DNA of 64,000 nt, from contig JAEWUM010000056.1 of assembly GCA_023459355.1 (NCBI GenBank), positions 57,817-121,816 of the forward strand, read 5' to 3'. Source of the stretch: Bacteroidota bacterium. Its GTDB lineage: Bacteria; Bacteroidota; Bacteroidia; Bacteroidales; Paludibacteraceae. Within the stretch, counting starts at the first letter, position 1; each line of letters starts with the position of its first letter. This document shows positions 52,446 through 61,640 of the stretch, piece after piece. Both the position numbers and the translations under genes were made by a program. The notes under the pieces were generated by a model, which saw only the letters and a program-made list of their open reading frames with translations, was not told the origin of the DNA and did not search any database.

Positions 52446-54053
52446 CTATTTAGAAATAGAAGCTTTGATAAAGCTGATAAACAAGGGGTGCGGATTAACT
52501 ACCGTACTGCGATATTCCGGATGGAACTGTACACCCACATACCATTTGTGTGATTCCAGTTCGATGATTTCAACCAGGTTCGACTCCTCGTTGTTTCCGC
52601 TGCAAATCATACCGGCATTTTCAAAAGCGTCTTTGTATTTGTTGTTAAACTCATAACGATGCCTGTGCCTTTCGCTAATCGTTGTCTGGTTATAAATGGC
52701 AGCCGCTTTACTCCCGGGTTTAATCGAGCACTGATAAGCGCCTAGCCGCATGCTACCTCCCAGGTCCAGGATGTTTTTCTGTTCATCCATGATATCAACT
52801 ACGTTGTGGGGTGTATTGGCATCAATTTCGGTGCTGTTGGCATCTTTCAGTCCCAATACATTCCTGGCAAATTCAATCGACATGGTTTGCATACCCATGC
52901 AGATACCCAGACAGGGAATATTGTTTTCACGTGCGTATCTCAATGCACTGAATTTACCTTCCATTCCTCGCGTTCCAAATCCCGGGGCGATGAGGATTCC
53001 ATCCACTTTTGCCAGCTTTTTCTCTACATTCTCATCATTTACCTTGTCAGACAGAATCAGTTCGAGTCTTAGTTTTCTATCGTTGTAAGTTGCCGACTGG
53101 ATCAGAGATTCGATGATGGATTTATAGGCATCGGGTAATTGAACGTACTTGCCTACCAGCGCAATTCTGACTTCATCTTTAGCTCCTTCGAGCTTTTCAA
53201 CGAAAGCAGTCCATTTTTCCATTTGGGCCGGTTTGGTGGTTGCCAAATCATAACCCATTTTAGTCAGGGCAACTTCATCTAATTTTTCAGCCTGCATATT
53301 CAACGGAACCCTGTAAATTGAGGGTACGTCAATTGATTGCATAACTGCATTGGGTTCCACATTGCAGAACAAAGCTACTTTTTTGCGCATTTCCGGTGAA
53401 ATGTTGTGCTCTGTGCGCAACACCAGAATATCAGGTTGAACTCCCTGCTCCTGTAAAGTCTTCACAGAATGCTGGGTTGGTTTTGTTTTTAGTTCCTTGG
53501 CCGCAGCCAGATATGGAACGTAAGTCAGGTGGACAATCAGGCAGTTTTTACCGAGTTCCCAGCGCAACTGGCGTACACTCTCGATGTAAGGCAGCGATTC
53601 AATGTCGCCAACCGTACCCCCGATTTCTGTAATAACGAAATCAAATTCTCCTTTGCTCCCGAGCGATTTGATGTTGCGTTTGATTTCATCGGTAATGTGC
53701 GGGATAACCTGTACTGTTTTTCCCAGATAATCGCCCCTTCTTTCTTTGTTGATTACATTCTGGTAGATTCTTCCGGTGGTTACATTATTGGCTTTGTGGG
53801 TTTCAACTCCCAGAAAACGTTCGTAATGTCCCAAATCCAGATCAGCTTCGTGACCGTCAACAGTTACAAAACACTCCCCGTGTTCATAGGGATTAAGCGT
53901 TCCGGGATCCACGTTGATGTAGGGGTCTAATTTTTGGTTGGTTACCCTGAAGCCTCTTGCTTGCAGTAATTTACCCAGCGATGCCGCGATAATGCCTTTT
54001 CCTAATGAGGAAGTAACACCGCCGGTAACGAAAATGTACTTAGTTTTGTCCAC
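52446..54053 (-). CDS. pyrG: CTP synthase
   Basis: 535 residues when started at the GTG at 54053 (VDKTKYIFVTGGVTSSLGKG); the reading frame extends to 54167 but those residues have no family match. N-terminal synthase domain with the P-loop-like GGVTSSLGKG, DPYINVDPGTLNPYEHGE and ITEIGGTVGDIES; C-terminal class I glutamine amidotransferase with nucleophile Cys in GICMGMQ and the HPEY His-Glu dyad near the end. Makes CTP from UTP. Confidence 0.95.
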   Translation of the reverse strand: MDKTKYIFVTGGVTSSLGKGIIAASLGKLLQARGFRVTNQKLDPYINVDPGTLNPYEHGECFVTVDGHEADLDLGHYERFLGVETHKANNVTTGRIYQNVINKERRGDYLGKTVQVIPHITDEIKRNIKSLGSKGEFDFVITEIGGTVGDIESLPYIESVRQLRWELGKNCLIVHLTYVPYLAAAKELKTKPTQHSVKTLQEQGVQPDILVLRTEHNISPEMRKKVALFCNVEPNAVMQSIDVPSIYRVPLNMQAEKLDEVALTKMGYDLATTKPAQMEKWTAFVEKLEGAKDEVRIALVGKYVQLPDAYKSIIESLIQSATYNDRKLRLELILSDKVNDENVEKKLAKVDGILIAPGFGTRGMEGKFSALRYARENNIPCLGICMGMQTMSIEFARNVLGLKDANSTEIDANTPHNVVDIMDEQKNILDLGGSMRLGAYQCSIKPGSKAAAIYNQTTISERHRHRYEFNNKYKDAFENAGMICSGNNEESNLVEIIELESHKWYVGVQFHPEYRSTVVNPHPLFISFIKASISK

Positions 54054-54170
54054 GTTTTTTGATCTTAAAAATTGAAATTTTAAGCTCGCAAATTTCGGAA
54101 AAAAAAATGAATTATGCAAAAGAACTTTCCGAAAGAATGCAGATGCCCAAAGTGTTGTAATGTACATGAA

Positions 54171-54202
54171 AAACGGGAATTGAAGAAACTCAATTCCCGT
54201 TT
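54171..54202 (-). terminator. Terminator after the ompH pair
   Basis: Perfect 12-bp arms (AAACGGGAATTG 54171-54182, 54191-54202) with an 8-nt loop; on the minus strand followed by a short T run. It closes the DUF6089-uppS-bamA-ompH-ompH transcript. Confidence 0.85.
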
Positions 54203-54235
54203 GTTTTATAGTTAGCTGAGTAAAGCCGGCTGAAA

Positions 54236-54739
54236 TTATTTGATGCCGAGTTTCTTTTTTACCAAAGGAGTAACGTCGATTGCTTTGGGAGAGTGAAAGG
54301 CAATGGATTGTGTACTCAGATCGAAGATATAAGTATAATTGTTTTCTGTTCCGACTTCTGCAGTCGCTTTCAAAATTTTCTCCCGGAGGGCGTTGACCAG
54401 TTCCATTTGCTTACGTTGTAATTCTTCATTGGCAGTTTGCTGGAAAGTGCCTATTCTTTTTTCCATGTCAACAATTTCTCCCTGACGTCTGGTTTTGATG
54501 GTTTCGGCCATTGTTGCCAGATTATCCTGATAATCTTTGGCTTTGGCATAATACTCTTCATATAATTTATCAAGCTCTTTTTTAAATTGCTCATTTAAAT
54601 CGGCTACAGTTTTCTCCACCTCTGATAATTCAGGCATTACCTGAAATATCTCCTGGACGTTAACGTAAGCAAACTTATCTTGGGCCACTAAATTTAAAGG
54701 TAATGCCAACAGCATTATGAAAACAATTTTCTTAATCAT
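54236..54739 (-). CDS. OmpH/Skp-family periplasmic chaperone, distal copy
   Basis: 167 residues with a signal peptide (to about LNLVAQ, 19). FAYVNVQEIFQVMPEL, a long Glu/Lys-rich helical hairpin (about 45-125) and the closing VDVTP-like end are Skp features. Skp binds unfolded outer-membrane proteins on their way to BamA. The second of two tandem copies downstream of bamA. Confidence 0.92.
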   Translation of the reverse strand: MIKKIVFIMLLALPLNLVAQDKFAYVNVQEIFQVMPELSEVEKTVADLNEQFKKELDKLYEEYYAKAKDYQDNLATMAETIKTRRQGEIVDMEKRIGTFQQTANEELQRKQMELVNALREKILKATAEVGTENNYTYIFDLSTQSIAFHSPKAIDVTPLVKKKLGIK

Positions 54740-54805
54740 GTCTGTAAAAATTATTATTTATTTTATTTTGAATTCTTAATTAGAAATGTGCGCAAAAATA
54801 ACACA

Positions 54806-55321
54806 TTATTTTGAATATCCCAACTTTGTGAGTACCTGATCGCTGATGTCGATTTTGGGTGAACTGAAGATGATGTGCATTGCCGAACCTTTGTCGATAA
54901 TCAGGCTGTAATCCTTTTCTCTGCTTAACTCCTGGATGATGTTGTATATTTCATCCTGAATAGGTTTCATCAGACTTTGTCTTTTCTTGAAAAGCTCTCC
55001 TTCCGGTCCGAAATAGGTTCGTTTCAACTCCTGAGCTTCTTTTTCTCTGGCGATGATTTCTTCTTCCCGTTGTACTTTCATTTCTTCAGAAAGAAATACC
55101 AGTTCGGTCTGATAGTTTTTATACAGACTCTGTACTTCCTGCATTTTGGTTTCAACTTCCGACTGCCATTTTTTTGAAATAATATTCAGTTGTTCATTCG
55201 CTGTTTCATATGACGGAATGTTCTTCAGGATGTATTCCATATCGACAATGGCAAACTTCTGAGCGGCTACCGATGATACCATACCCACCAGGATTGCTGA
55301 GATTAAAATAATTCTTTTCAT
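54806..55321 (-). CDS. OmpH/Skp-family periplasmic chaperone, proximal copy
   Basis: 171 residues with a signal peptide (to about SVAAQ, 20). FAIVDMEYILKNIPSYE opens the domain, then a coiled helical hairpin with heavily charged residues. It has diverged considerably from the next copy, so the duplication is old. It lies 75 bp after bamA. Confidence 0.92.
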   Translation of the reverse strand: MKRIILISAILVGMVSSVAAQKFAIVDMEYILKNIPSYETANEQLNIISKKWQSEVETKMQEVQSLYKNYQTELVFLSEEMKVQREEEIIAREKEAQELKRTYFGPEGELFKKRQSLMKPIQDEIYNIIQELSREKDYSLIIDKGSAMHIIFSSPKIDISDQVLTKLGYSK

Positions 55322-55396
55322 ATCTTTCCGATTTTATGAATAATTAATCTGTTTTTATTACATGCGGTGATGTATTTCAAATACCCTGCCAAAATT

Positions 55397-58039
55397 TTAC
55401 AATTCCTGACCCAATACGAAGTGGAACTGACTGCCACTCTTTGCGCCGGTCGTGTTGGTGTCAAATCCATATCCCCAGTCAATTCCCATCATACCAAACA
55501 TAGGCAGGAAGATACGTACCCCTACACCGGCTGCTCTTTTCAAATCAAAGGGGTTGTAATTTTTGATTTTGTTGAAACTGTTTCCGGCCTCCAGGAATCC
55601 AAGCACATAAATGGTTGCGGATTGTTCGAGTGAAAGCGGGTAGCGGAGTTCCATGGTAAATTTGTTGTACAAATACCCGATTCTTGTTTTACGTTCGGTA
55701 TCATATGGAACCAACGAACCACTTTCGTATCCGCGCATGGCAATGTATTCAGTACCGTAACTTGTGTATGCCGACATACCATCACCACCCATATAGTAGG
55801 TTTCGTAAGGTGAGCGGGCATCTTTATTGTAATGTCCCAGGTATCCGAACATCACCCTGGTCATCAGAATCAGTTTTTCATCAACAGTAAGCGGAGTGAA
55901 TGTTTTTCCATTCAGTGTCCATTTGTGATATTCGATGAATTTGTAGCGTTCCTGATCAGTCATATTTGGATCACTGTAATCTTTTCCACTCCAGATTGAA
56001 TAGGGAGGTGTTATTTTAAGTCCCACACTGAAAGACGATCCCCTGCGGGTGTAAATCGGGTTGAAAATGGAGTTTCGACTCAGTGTCAGATTCAGACTGA
56101 TGTTGTTGAAATTTCCGTCTGTCAAAGGTGGTAAGTATGCCCAGTTACTCAGCATAAAGCGCTGGAATGAAAATTCTCCGTAGAATGAGAAATAGTCATC
56201 CGGCCAACTAAGTCTTTTCCCATATCCCAACGAAGCTCCCAATGTGCGCATGTAAATGCCCGGGTCCATTTCGTTTTGATACATAGCTGAATATGCATCG
56301 CTATAATTGTTATAACCTCCGTAACTGTTTCCGCCATAACTGCCATAGCCACCATAGCCGTAAGGAGAATACATGTAATTTTGCATACTTTCATAGAAGC
56401 GCTTGCTTACACCGGTTTGGGCTGCATAATAAATGGAGGCCGACAGAGAATTGGGTCTTTTTCCTCCCAGCCAGGGTTCCAGAAATGAAGCGCTGAATGA
56501 GGTATAGGATTGCCCGTTTGTTCTTGCATTGATGGAGAAGGTTTGTCCTTCACCTTGTGGCACGATGCGGTAAGTTTCGGGTTTAAACAGATTTTGTATT
56601 GCGAAATTGGTGAATTTTAACCCCAGGGTACCTACAATCCCGGTTGCTCCCCAACCTGCTGAGAATTCGATCTGGTCACTTCCTTTTGTTTCCAGTTCGT
56701 AGGTGATATCAACGGTTCCGTTTTCAGGATCCGGTTGGATGTCGGGTTTAATTTTTTCGGGATCAAAATGTCCCATCCCGGCTAATTCGCGGTAGGTGCG
56801 CATGATGTCGGACTGACTGTACAATTGTCCCGGTTTGGTATATAACTCACGACGAACCACATGTTCGTACACCCGGGTATTCCCTTTGATGTTAACGGCA
56901 TTGATGGTTGCTTGTTTTCCTTCATAGACACGCATCTCAAAATCGATGGAATCATTCTCAATCATGATTTCAACCGGTTCGATATTGGAAAAAAGATAAC
57001 CTCTGTCCTGGTAAAGTTTGCTGACTGCTTCATTTTCATCTGTCTGAAGCCTTTTCATCAATTCTTTATAATTGTAAACATCACCCTTTTTGATGTTCAG
57101 GATTTCATTCAGATATTCATAAGGATAAATGGTGTTTCCAACCCACTTGATGTCTCTGAAATAGTATTTTTTCCCTTCTTCAATGTTCAGATACACACGT
57201 ACACTTTTATCGTCAATGGCCACCACACTGTCTGAAATAATATGTGCATCGCGGTAGCCAATTTCATTGTATTTCTCAATCAACGCAATTTTATCTTTTT
57301 CGTATTCTTCGCGTACGAACTTTTTGGTGCGGAAGAAGTTACGCCAGTTGTTGTCGTTGGTCTTCTTCATGGTCCGGTTAATCTGGTTAAATGTCAGGGC
57401 TTCGTTACCGGTGATGATGATTTCTTTTACCCGGTTTTTGATTTTTTTGTCTACTTCAATGTCAACAATCACATGGTTGGGTTTCTCCGGATCATTACGT
57501 TGATAAACGTTAACTTCCACATTCATGAAACCTTTTTCTTCCAGATACTTTTTGATTACCAGTATGGCTCTGTCGGAAATATTGGGTGTAATCTGATTCC
57601 CTTCGACAATACCGAGACGTGTGCTCAATTCGTCAATTTCACCTTTTTTAAGTCCGTTGTAGTTGATTTTTGAAACCTGGGGACGTTGTTTCAATTTTAT
57701 ATTCAACCATATTTTACCATCTTCGATTTTTGTCGCGAAAACTTTTACATCAGAGAACAAACCTTGCTTCCAGAAGCGTTTTACGACCTCGGTGATTGAT
57801 TCGCCCGGTACGGTGATGATGTCACCGACAGAAAGTCCGGAAAATCCTATCAACACAAAATCCTCGTAATTATCAGCGCCGCTGACCGTAATCTCAGCAA
57901 TTTCCAGTTTTTGGGGTGCCGAACCATAGTTAATCTCAGGTGTTGTCAGACTATCAGCACTTTCGTTTTGTTGGGCAAAAGTTGTTTTGAGAAAAAACGA
58001 ACTGAAAAGAACAAGTAAAAAAAAGTATCTTTGGAACAT
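55397..58039 (-). CDS. bamA: Outer-membrane protein assembly factor BamA
   Basis: 880 residues from the ATG at 58039 (the in-frame TTG at 58057 is rejected). Signal peptide to TTFAQ, then five POTRA-like modules (about 45-400) and the 16-strand barrel with the lid-loop block MRGYESGSLVPYD, the VRGF equivalent. The last strand ends SQFHFVLGQEL. A Gly/Tyr/Ser-rich low-complexity stretch of some 35 residues sits around 550-590 in a barrel loop. Essential inserter of outer-membrane barrels, here clustered with uppS and two skp genes. Confidence 0.96.
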   Translation of the reverse strand: MFQRYFFLLVLFSSFFLKTTFAQQNESADSLTTPEINYGSAPQKLEIAEITVSGADNYEDFVLIGFSGLSVGDIITVPGESITEVVKRFWKQGLFSDVKVFATKIEDGKIWLNIKLKQRPQVSKINYNGLKKGEIDELSTRLGIVEGNQITPNISDRAILVIKKYLEEKGFMNVEVNVYQRNDPEKPNHVIVDIEVDKKIKNRVKEIIITGNEALTFNQINRTMKKTNDNNWRNFFRTKKFVREEYEKDKIALIEKYNEIGYRDAHIISDSVVAIDDKSVRVYLNIEEGKKYYFRDIKWVGNTIYPYEYLNEILNIKKGDVYNYKELMKRLQTDENEAVSKLYQDRGYLFSNIEPVEIMIENDSIDFEMRVYEGKQATINAVNIKGNTRVYEHVVRRELYTKPGQLYSQSDIMRTYRELAGMGHFDPEKIKPDIQPDPENGTVDITYELETKGSDQIEFSAGWGATGIVGTLGLKFTNFAIQNLFKPETYRIVPQGEGQTFSINARTNGQSYTSFSASFLEPWLGGKRPNSLSASIYYAAQTGVSKRFYESMQNYMYSPYGYGGYGSYGGNSYGGYNNYSDAYSAMYQNEMDPGIYMRTLGASLGYGKRLSWPDDYFSFYGEFSFQRFMLSNWAYLPPLTDGNFNNISLNLTLSRNSIFNPIYTRRGSSFSVGLKITPPYSIWSGKDYSDPNMTDQERYKFIEYHKWTLNGKTFTPLTVDEKLILMTRVMFGYLGHYNKDARSPYETYYMGGDGMSAYTSYGTEYIAMRGYESGSLVPYDTERKTRIGYLYNKFTMELRYPLSLEQSATIYVLGFLEAGNSFNKIKNYNPFDLKRAAGVGVRIFLPMFGMMGIDWGYGFDTNTTGAKSGSQFHFVLGQEL

Positions 58040-58068
58040 ATGGTTATTATTGCGCAATTTAATGATGT

Positions 58069-58794
58069 TTATTTGCCAAAACGACGGTCTCTTTTCTGAT
58101 AATTTACGATTGATTTGTAAAATTCTTCTTTTCGGAATGCGGGCCAGTGTTTTTCTGTGAAATATAATTCAGCGTAAGCAATCTGCCATAGCAGGAAGTT
58201 ACTGAGTCTGATTTCGCCACTGGTTCTGATTAATAAATCAGGATCAGGGATGTATTTGGTAAGCATATAGGACGAAATCAGTTCGTCTGAAATATCTTCC
58301 GGGTTGACCTTACCTTGTTTTACATCAGCTGCAATGTGCTGAATGGCGTTTTTTATTTCCCAGCGGGAAGAGTAGCTCAGCGCCAGAATCAGCGTTAAGC
58401 CAGTGTTTCCAGAGGTAACGCGACTGCAATCTACTAACTTTGCTCTTACCTTCTCGGGCAGGCGATTGAGGTCTCCGATGGTCATCAGTCTGATGTTGTT
58501 TTTCATCAGCCGGGTGGTTTCTTTTTCGATTGAATCTACCAGTAATTCCATCAATGCATTAACTTCCTCAAGTGGTCGTCCCCAGTTTTCGGTTGAGAAT
58601 ACATACAAAGTCAAATACTTAATGCCGAGTTCTGTTGCAGCTTCTGTAATAACACTCACCGATTTAACTCCGTTTTTATGTCCGAAAACCCGCGGATATC
58701 CTTTCTCTTTAGCCCAGCGTCCATTCCCATCCATAATGATGGCGATGTGTTGTGGCAAGCGGGATAAATCAATTTTATCTTTGTATGTCGACAT
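58069..58794 (-). CDS. uppS: Undecaprenyl (isoprenyl) diphosphate synthase
   Basis: 241 residues. Catalytic AIIMDGNGRWA near the N-terminus, followed by GHKNGVKS, LYVFSTENWGRP, and the C-terminal DLLIRTSGEIRLSNFLLWQIAYAELYF block, all diagnostic for cis-prenyltransferases. Makes the lipid carrier for wall and surface polysaccharides. It sits between the DUF6089 gene (8-bp gap) and bamA (29-bp gap). Confidence 0.97.
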   Translation of the reverse strand: MSTYKDKIDLSRLPQHIAIIMDGNGRWAKEKGYPRVFGHKNGVKSVSVITEAATELGIKYLTLYVFSTENWGRPLEEVNALMELLVDSIEKETTRLMKNNIRLMTIGDLNRLPEKVRAKLVDCSRVTSGNTGLTLILALSYSSRWEIKNAIQHIAADVKQGKVNPEDISDELISSYMLTKYIPDPDLLIRTSGEIRLSNFLLWQIAYAELYFTEKHWPAFRKEEFYKSIVNYQKRDRRFGK

Positions 58795-58802
58795 GTAATC
58801 AG

Positions 58803-59480
58803 TTACTTATAATTCAGACACTTGCATTTTCTCCTGAATAAGCCGTAGCTTAAACCTATGGTGCCGGTGCCCAGGTGATCATTATTAAAAATATTCGAAC
58901 CATTTAACTGTAAGGGATTATTCAAAGCTGCATGTCCTTCGATATTGTCGGCAAGCATGAGCCTGTGTGTCCATTGCAGGTTTAAATGTAAGCGGTTTGA
59001 CAGTTTAAATTTATATCCAAAACCAACCGGAATACTGAAATTCAGGTTTTTGATGTTGTTGTTAGGCATGTTAATCAGTCCCACGCCCATAAATAAATAG
59101 GCAGAATGATTGCTGCTGTTCAAAATATAATCCAACTGTCCGTAATCCATAAAATTAAAAGCAAAAGTGAGATCCAGCGTATTTAGTCTTTGATTAATGG
59201 TTACATTTGGATTTGATATGTTTTCATCAGGTTGTACATAGTTTCCTGAAATTGATGTTTGATTGTAATCGGCCTGTAAAAACAGACGCTGGTTAAAAAC
59301 ATATCTGAAAGTAATACCATAATCAGGCTGAAGATCAAATGATTTCAACTTTACGTCTCCCAGAAAATAAGATCCACCTCCGTGGAGTCCGATTTCTGTT
59401 GTGTAAATTTCCTGTGCCTGCAGGTTTCCTGCAACGACCAACCATACCAATATTAAATAGTTTCTGATTTTTTTCAGCAT
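58803..59480 (-). CDS. DUF6089-type outer-membrane barrel protein
   Basis: 225 residues with a signal peptide (to about NLQAQ, 22). Strand-rich body (IGLHGGGSYFLGDVK, GITFRYVFNQRLFLQADY, AYLFMGVGLIN, GFGYKFKLSNRLHLNLQW) typical of small bacteroidal barrels that precede uppS. First gene of the envelope cluster. Function unknown; co-transcription with bamA suggests a role in envelope assembly. Confidence 0.8.
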   Translation of the reverse strand: MLKKIRNYLILVWLVVAGNLQAQEIYTTEIGLHGGGSYFLGDVKLKSFDLQPDYGITFRYVFNQRLFLQADYNQTSISGNYVQPDENISNPNVTINQRLNTLDLTFAFNFMDYGQLDYILNSSNHSAYLFMGVGLINMPNNNIKNLNFSIPVGFGYKFKLSNRLHLNLQWTHRLMLADNIEGHAALNNPLQLNGSNIFNNDHLGTGTIGLSYGLFRRKCKCLNYK

Positions 59481-59656
59481 TATTCTTATAATGAGTAATA
59501 GTAGAATGTTATCAGCTATTTAACGGTATTATTTTAAATAAATTATTTTTTCGCTTTAAAAGCAGCAACAAAAGTAATGATTTACTTTTAATGTAAAAAA
59601 AATACCGGAAAGGAAGTGTTTTATTTAACAATTTATTGCATTAATAAAATGTATGT

Positions 59657-59766
59657 TAGCGAATAGCGAATAGTGAAAAACAACTTACATGTAACTTATA
59701 TGGCTTATATGGTTTAAAAAAATAAAGGTTTTCCGTTATTCGTTATTCGCTATTCGTTATTCGCTA
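59657..59766. repeat. Facing 7-bp-period arrays and shared dispersed repeat
   Basis: TAGCGAA, TAGCGAA, TAGTGAA (59657-59677) on the plus strand, then the dispersed repeat copy 59682-59727 (see 52275-52336), then an inverted array 59731-59766 (TAGCGAA/TAACGAA units on the minus strand). The last four residues and stop of ybeY are encoded inside this second array. Confidence 0.85.
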
Positions 59767-60172
59767 AATCATTTAGTGCCTCGTTTTCCTTTGCAGTCAT
59801 AGTTTTTCTGGATTCTGGGGTTTTGTCGTCTTGTCCACACAAATGCAGAATACCATGAATGATAATGCGGTGTAACTCCTGTTCATAAGTAACTTCAAAT
59901 TGTTCCGCATTTGTTTTTACAGTATCGAGGCTGATGAATATATCACCCGAAATGATGTTACCCTGTGAATAATCAAATGTAATGATATCGGTATAGTAAT
60001 CGTGTTGTAAGTACTGCCGGTTTATTTCCAGTATTTTATCGTCATTGCAAAAGATAAACGCGATTTCTCCTGTTTTTTTGCCGTGTTTTTCTGCTGTGTT
60101 TTTTATCCATTGAGTTACATCTCTTTTTCTTAAGCTAGGTGCTTTTGTATTTTCATTTAAAAACTGTATCAT
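59750..60172 (-). CDS. ybeY: Endoribonuclease YbeY (16S rRNA maturation)
   Basis: 140 residues, the usual length. Zinc-binding block IIIHGILHLCGQDD matches the family HGxLHLxGYDH except that the third ligand position is Asp instead of His; related bacteroidal proteins often share this. TDIITFDYS and GDIFISLDTV are also conserved. The C-terminal LANNE is repeat-encoded, suggesting the tail was rewritten by array insertion. Confidence 0.92.
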   Translation of the reverse strand: MIQFLNENTKAPSLRKRDVTQWIKNTAEKHGKKTGEIAFIFCNDDKILEINRQYLQHDYYTDIITFDYSQGNIISGDIFISLDTVKTNAEQFEVTYEQELHRIIIHGILHLCGQDDKTPESRKTMTAKENEALNDLANNE

Positions 60173-60215
60173 AAAAACTGTTAATTATTAAACCACAGAG
60201 TTACAGAAGTAAACA

Positions 60216-61448
60216 TTAGAAAAAGAATAAATAACCCATGAGTATGGCTGCAATTATCCCGGCCAGATCTGCTAATAGTCCGCATCCCAACGCATATCTC
60301 GTGTTTTTTATACCTACCGATCCAAAATATACTGCCAGGATATAAAATGTAGTTTCAGTTGAACCCTGAACAATACAGGCCAGTCGCCCGACAAAAGAAT
60401 CGGCTCCATAAGTGTTCATGGCATCAATCATCATTCCCCGGGCACCACTACCGCTAAGTGGTTTCATGAATGCAGTCGGCAGGGCTTCCACAAAATCAGT
60501 GTTAACACCCAGCAAAGCAACAACCCGGCCAATCCCATCAATGATGTAGTCCATGGCGCCGGAAGCCCTAAACACGCCGATAGCAACCAAAATGGCTATC
60601 AGATAAGGAATGATTCCCACAGCAACTTTGAATCCGTCTTTTGCACCTTCAATGAACGAGTCATACACATTGACTTTCCGGATGGCTGCCATCGACACAA
60701 ATGATATGATGACCGAGAAAAGAATAAAAGCCGCAGTGAAATTAGAATATACAGATAATTGCTCTCTGCTTAACTGACCGATAAGATAAATCAACCCTCC
60801 AATGAAAACGGTCAGCCCAAGCAAAGTCAGCAGAATGGTTTTATTGAATAAATTTATTTTTTGCATGATGGCAACACTGATGAAACCAACCAAAGTTGAA
60901 AAGAATGTTGCCAGTAAAATGGGTAAAAACACATCGGCAGGGTTGATTGCACCTAATTGTGCCCGGTAAACCATGATGCTGATGGGGAGAATGGTGAGTC
61001 CCGATGTGTTTAATACCAGAAACATAATCATCGGATTGGAGGCTTTCTCTTTATCCGGGTTAATTTCCTGTAACTCTTTCATGGCCCTTAATCCCATGGG
61101 CGTGGCTGCATTGTCCAGTCCGAGCATGTTAGCGGATATGTTCATGAAAATACTTCCCATAGCAGGATGGTCTTTAGGTATCTCCGGGAATATTTTGGTG
61201 AAAAAAGGAGCAACTAACCTCGAAAAAGCCTTGATTACACCTCCATTCTCTCCTATCTTCATAATTCCCAGCCACAGAGAAAGTACGCCGGTTAATCCCA
61301 GTGAGATTTCAAAACCTGATTTGGCTGAATCGAAAGTAGAATTGATGATATCGGAGAAAATCTGGGTGTTGCCGTAAAACAGCGCCTGAATACAGGCAAC
61401 GACAAAGGCTATCAGGAGAAAACCAATCCAGATGTAATTAAGAATCAT
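60216..61448 (-). CDS. Fused SpmA-SpmB (nucleoside-recognition domain) membrane protein
   Basis: 410 residues with about ten helices. The first half has the SpmA pattern (GLTGVLSLWLGIMKIGENGG, NISANMLGLDNAATPMGL), the second the SpmB pattern (FKVAVGIIPYLIAILVAIGVFRASGAMDYI, PTAFMKPLSGSGARGMM, VQGSTETTFYILAVYFGSVG). Spore maturation proteins are separate in Firmicutes but fused in Bacteroidota; a transport role is suspected. No link to sporulation here. Confidence 0.92.
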   Translation of the reverse strand: MILNYIWIGFLLIAFVVACIQALFYGNTQIFSDIINSTFDSAKSGFEISLGLTGVLSLWLGIMKIGENGGVIKAFSRLVAPFFTKIFPEIPKDHPAMGSIFMNISANMLGLDNAATPMGLRAMKELQEINPDKEKASNPMIMFLVLNTSGLTILPISIMVYRAQLGAINPADVFLPILLATFFSTLVGFISVAIMQKINLFNKTILLTLLGLTVFIGGLIYLIGQLSREQLSVYSNFTAAFILFSVIISFVSMAAIRKVNVYDSFIEGAKDGFKVAVGIIPYLIAILVAIGVFRASGAMDYIIDGIGRVVALLGVNTDFVEALPTAFMKPLSGSGARGMMIDAMNTYGADSFVGRLACIVQGSTETTFYILAVYFGSVGIKNTRYALGCGLLADLAGIIAAILMGYLFFF

Positions 61449-61566
61449 GCGATGCGGGTTTATGGATGAACAAAGCGCAAAGTAAATAAAAAAAACGGAG
61501 ATAAATTTATTATTTCATTAAACCATTCAGTAATTTTGCAGTCTTTATGACGTTGTTCTACCATTA

Positions 61567-61598
61567 AGACCTGTCAGGTTTATAAACCTGACAGGTCT
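61567..61598. repeat. ACCTGTCAGGT-type hairpin, copy 3 (leader of the TonB-receptor gene)
   Basis: 15-bp perfect arms (61567-61581, 61584-61598) with a 2-nt loop. Like copy 2 it lies between a TAnnTTTG box (TAATTTTG, 61531-61538) and a start codon (61641). Confidence 0.88.
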
Positions 61599-61640
61599 GT
61601 GTAGATAAGTTTCTACATCGAAAAAAATAATTAATATAGA

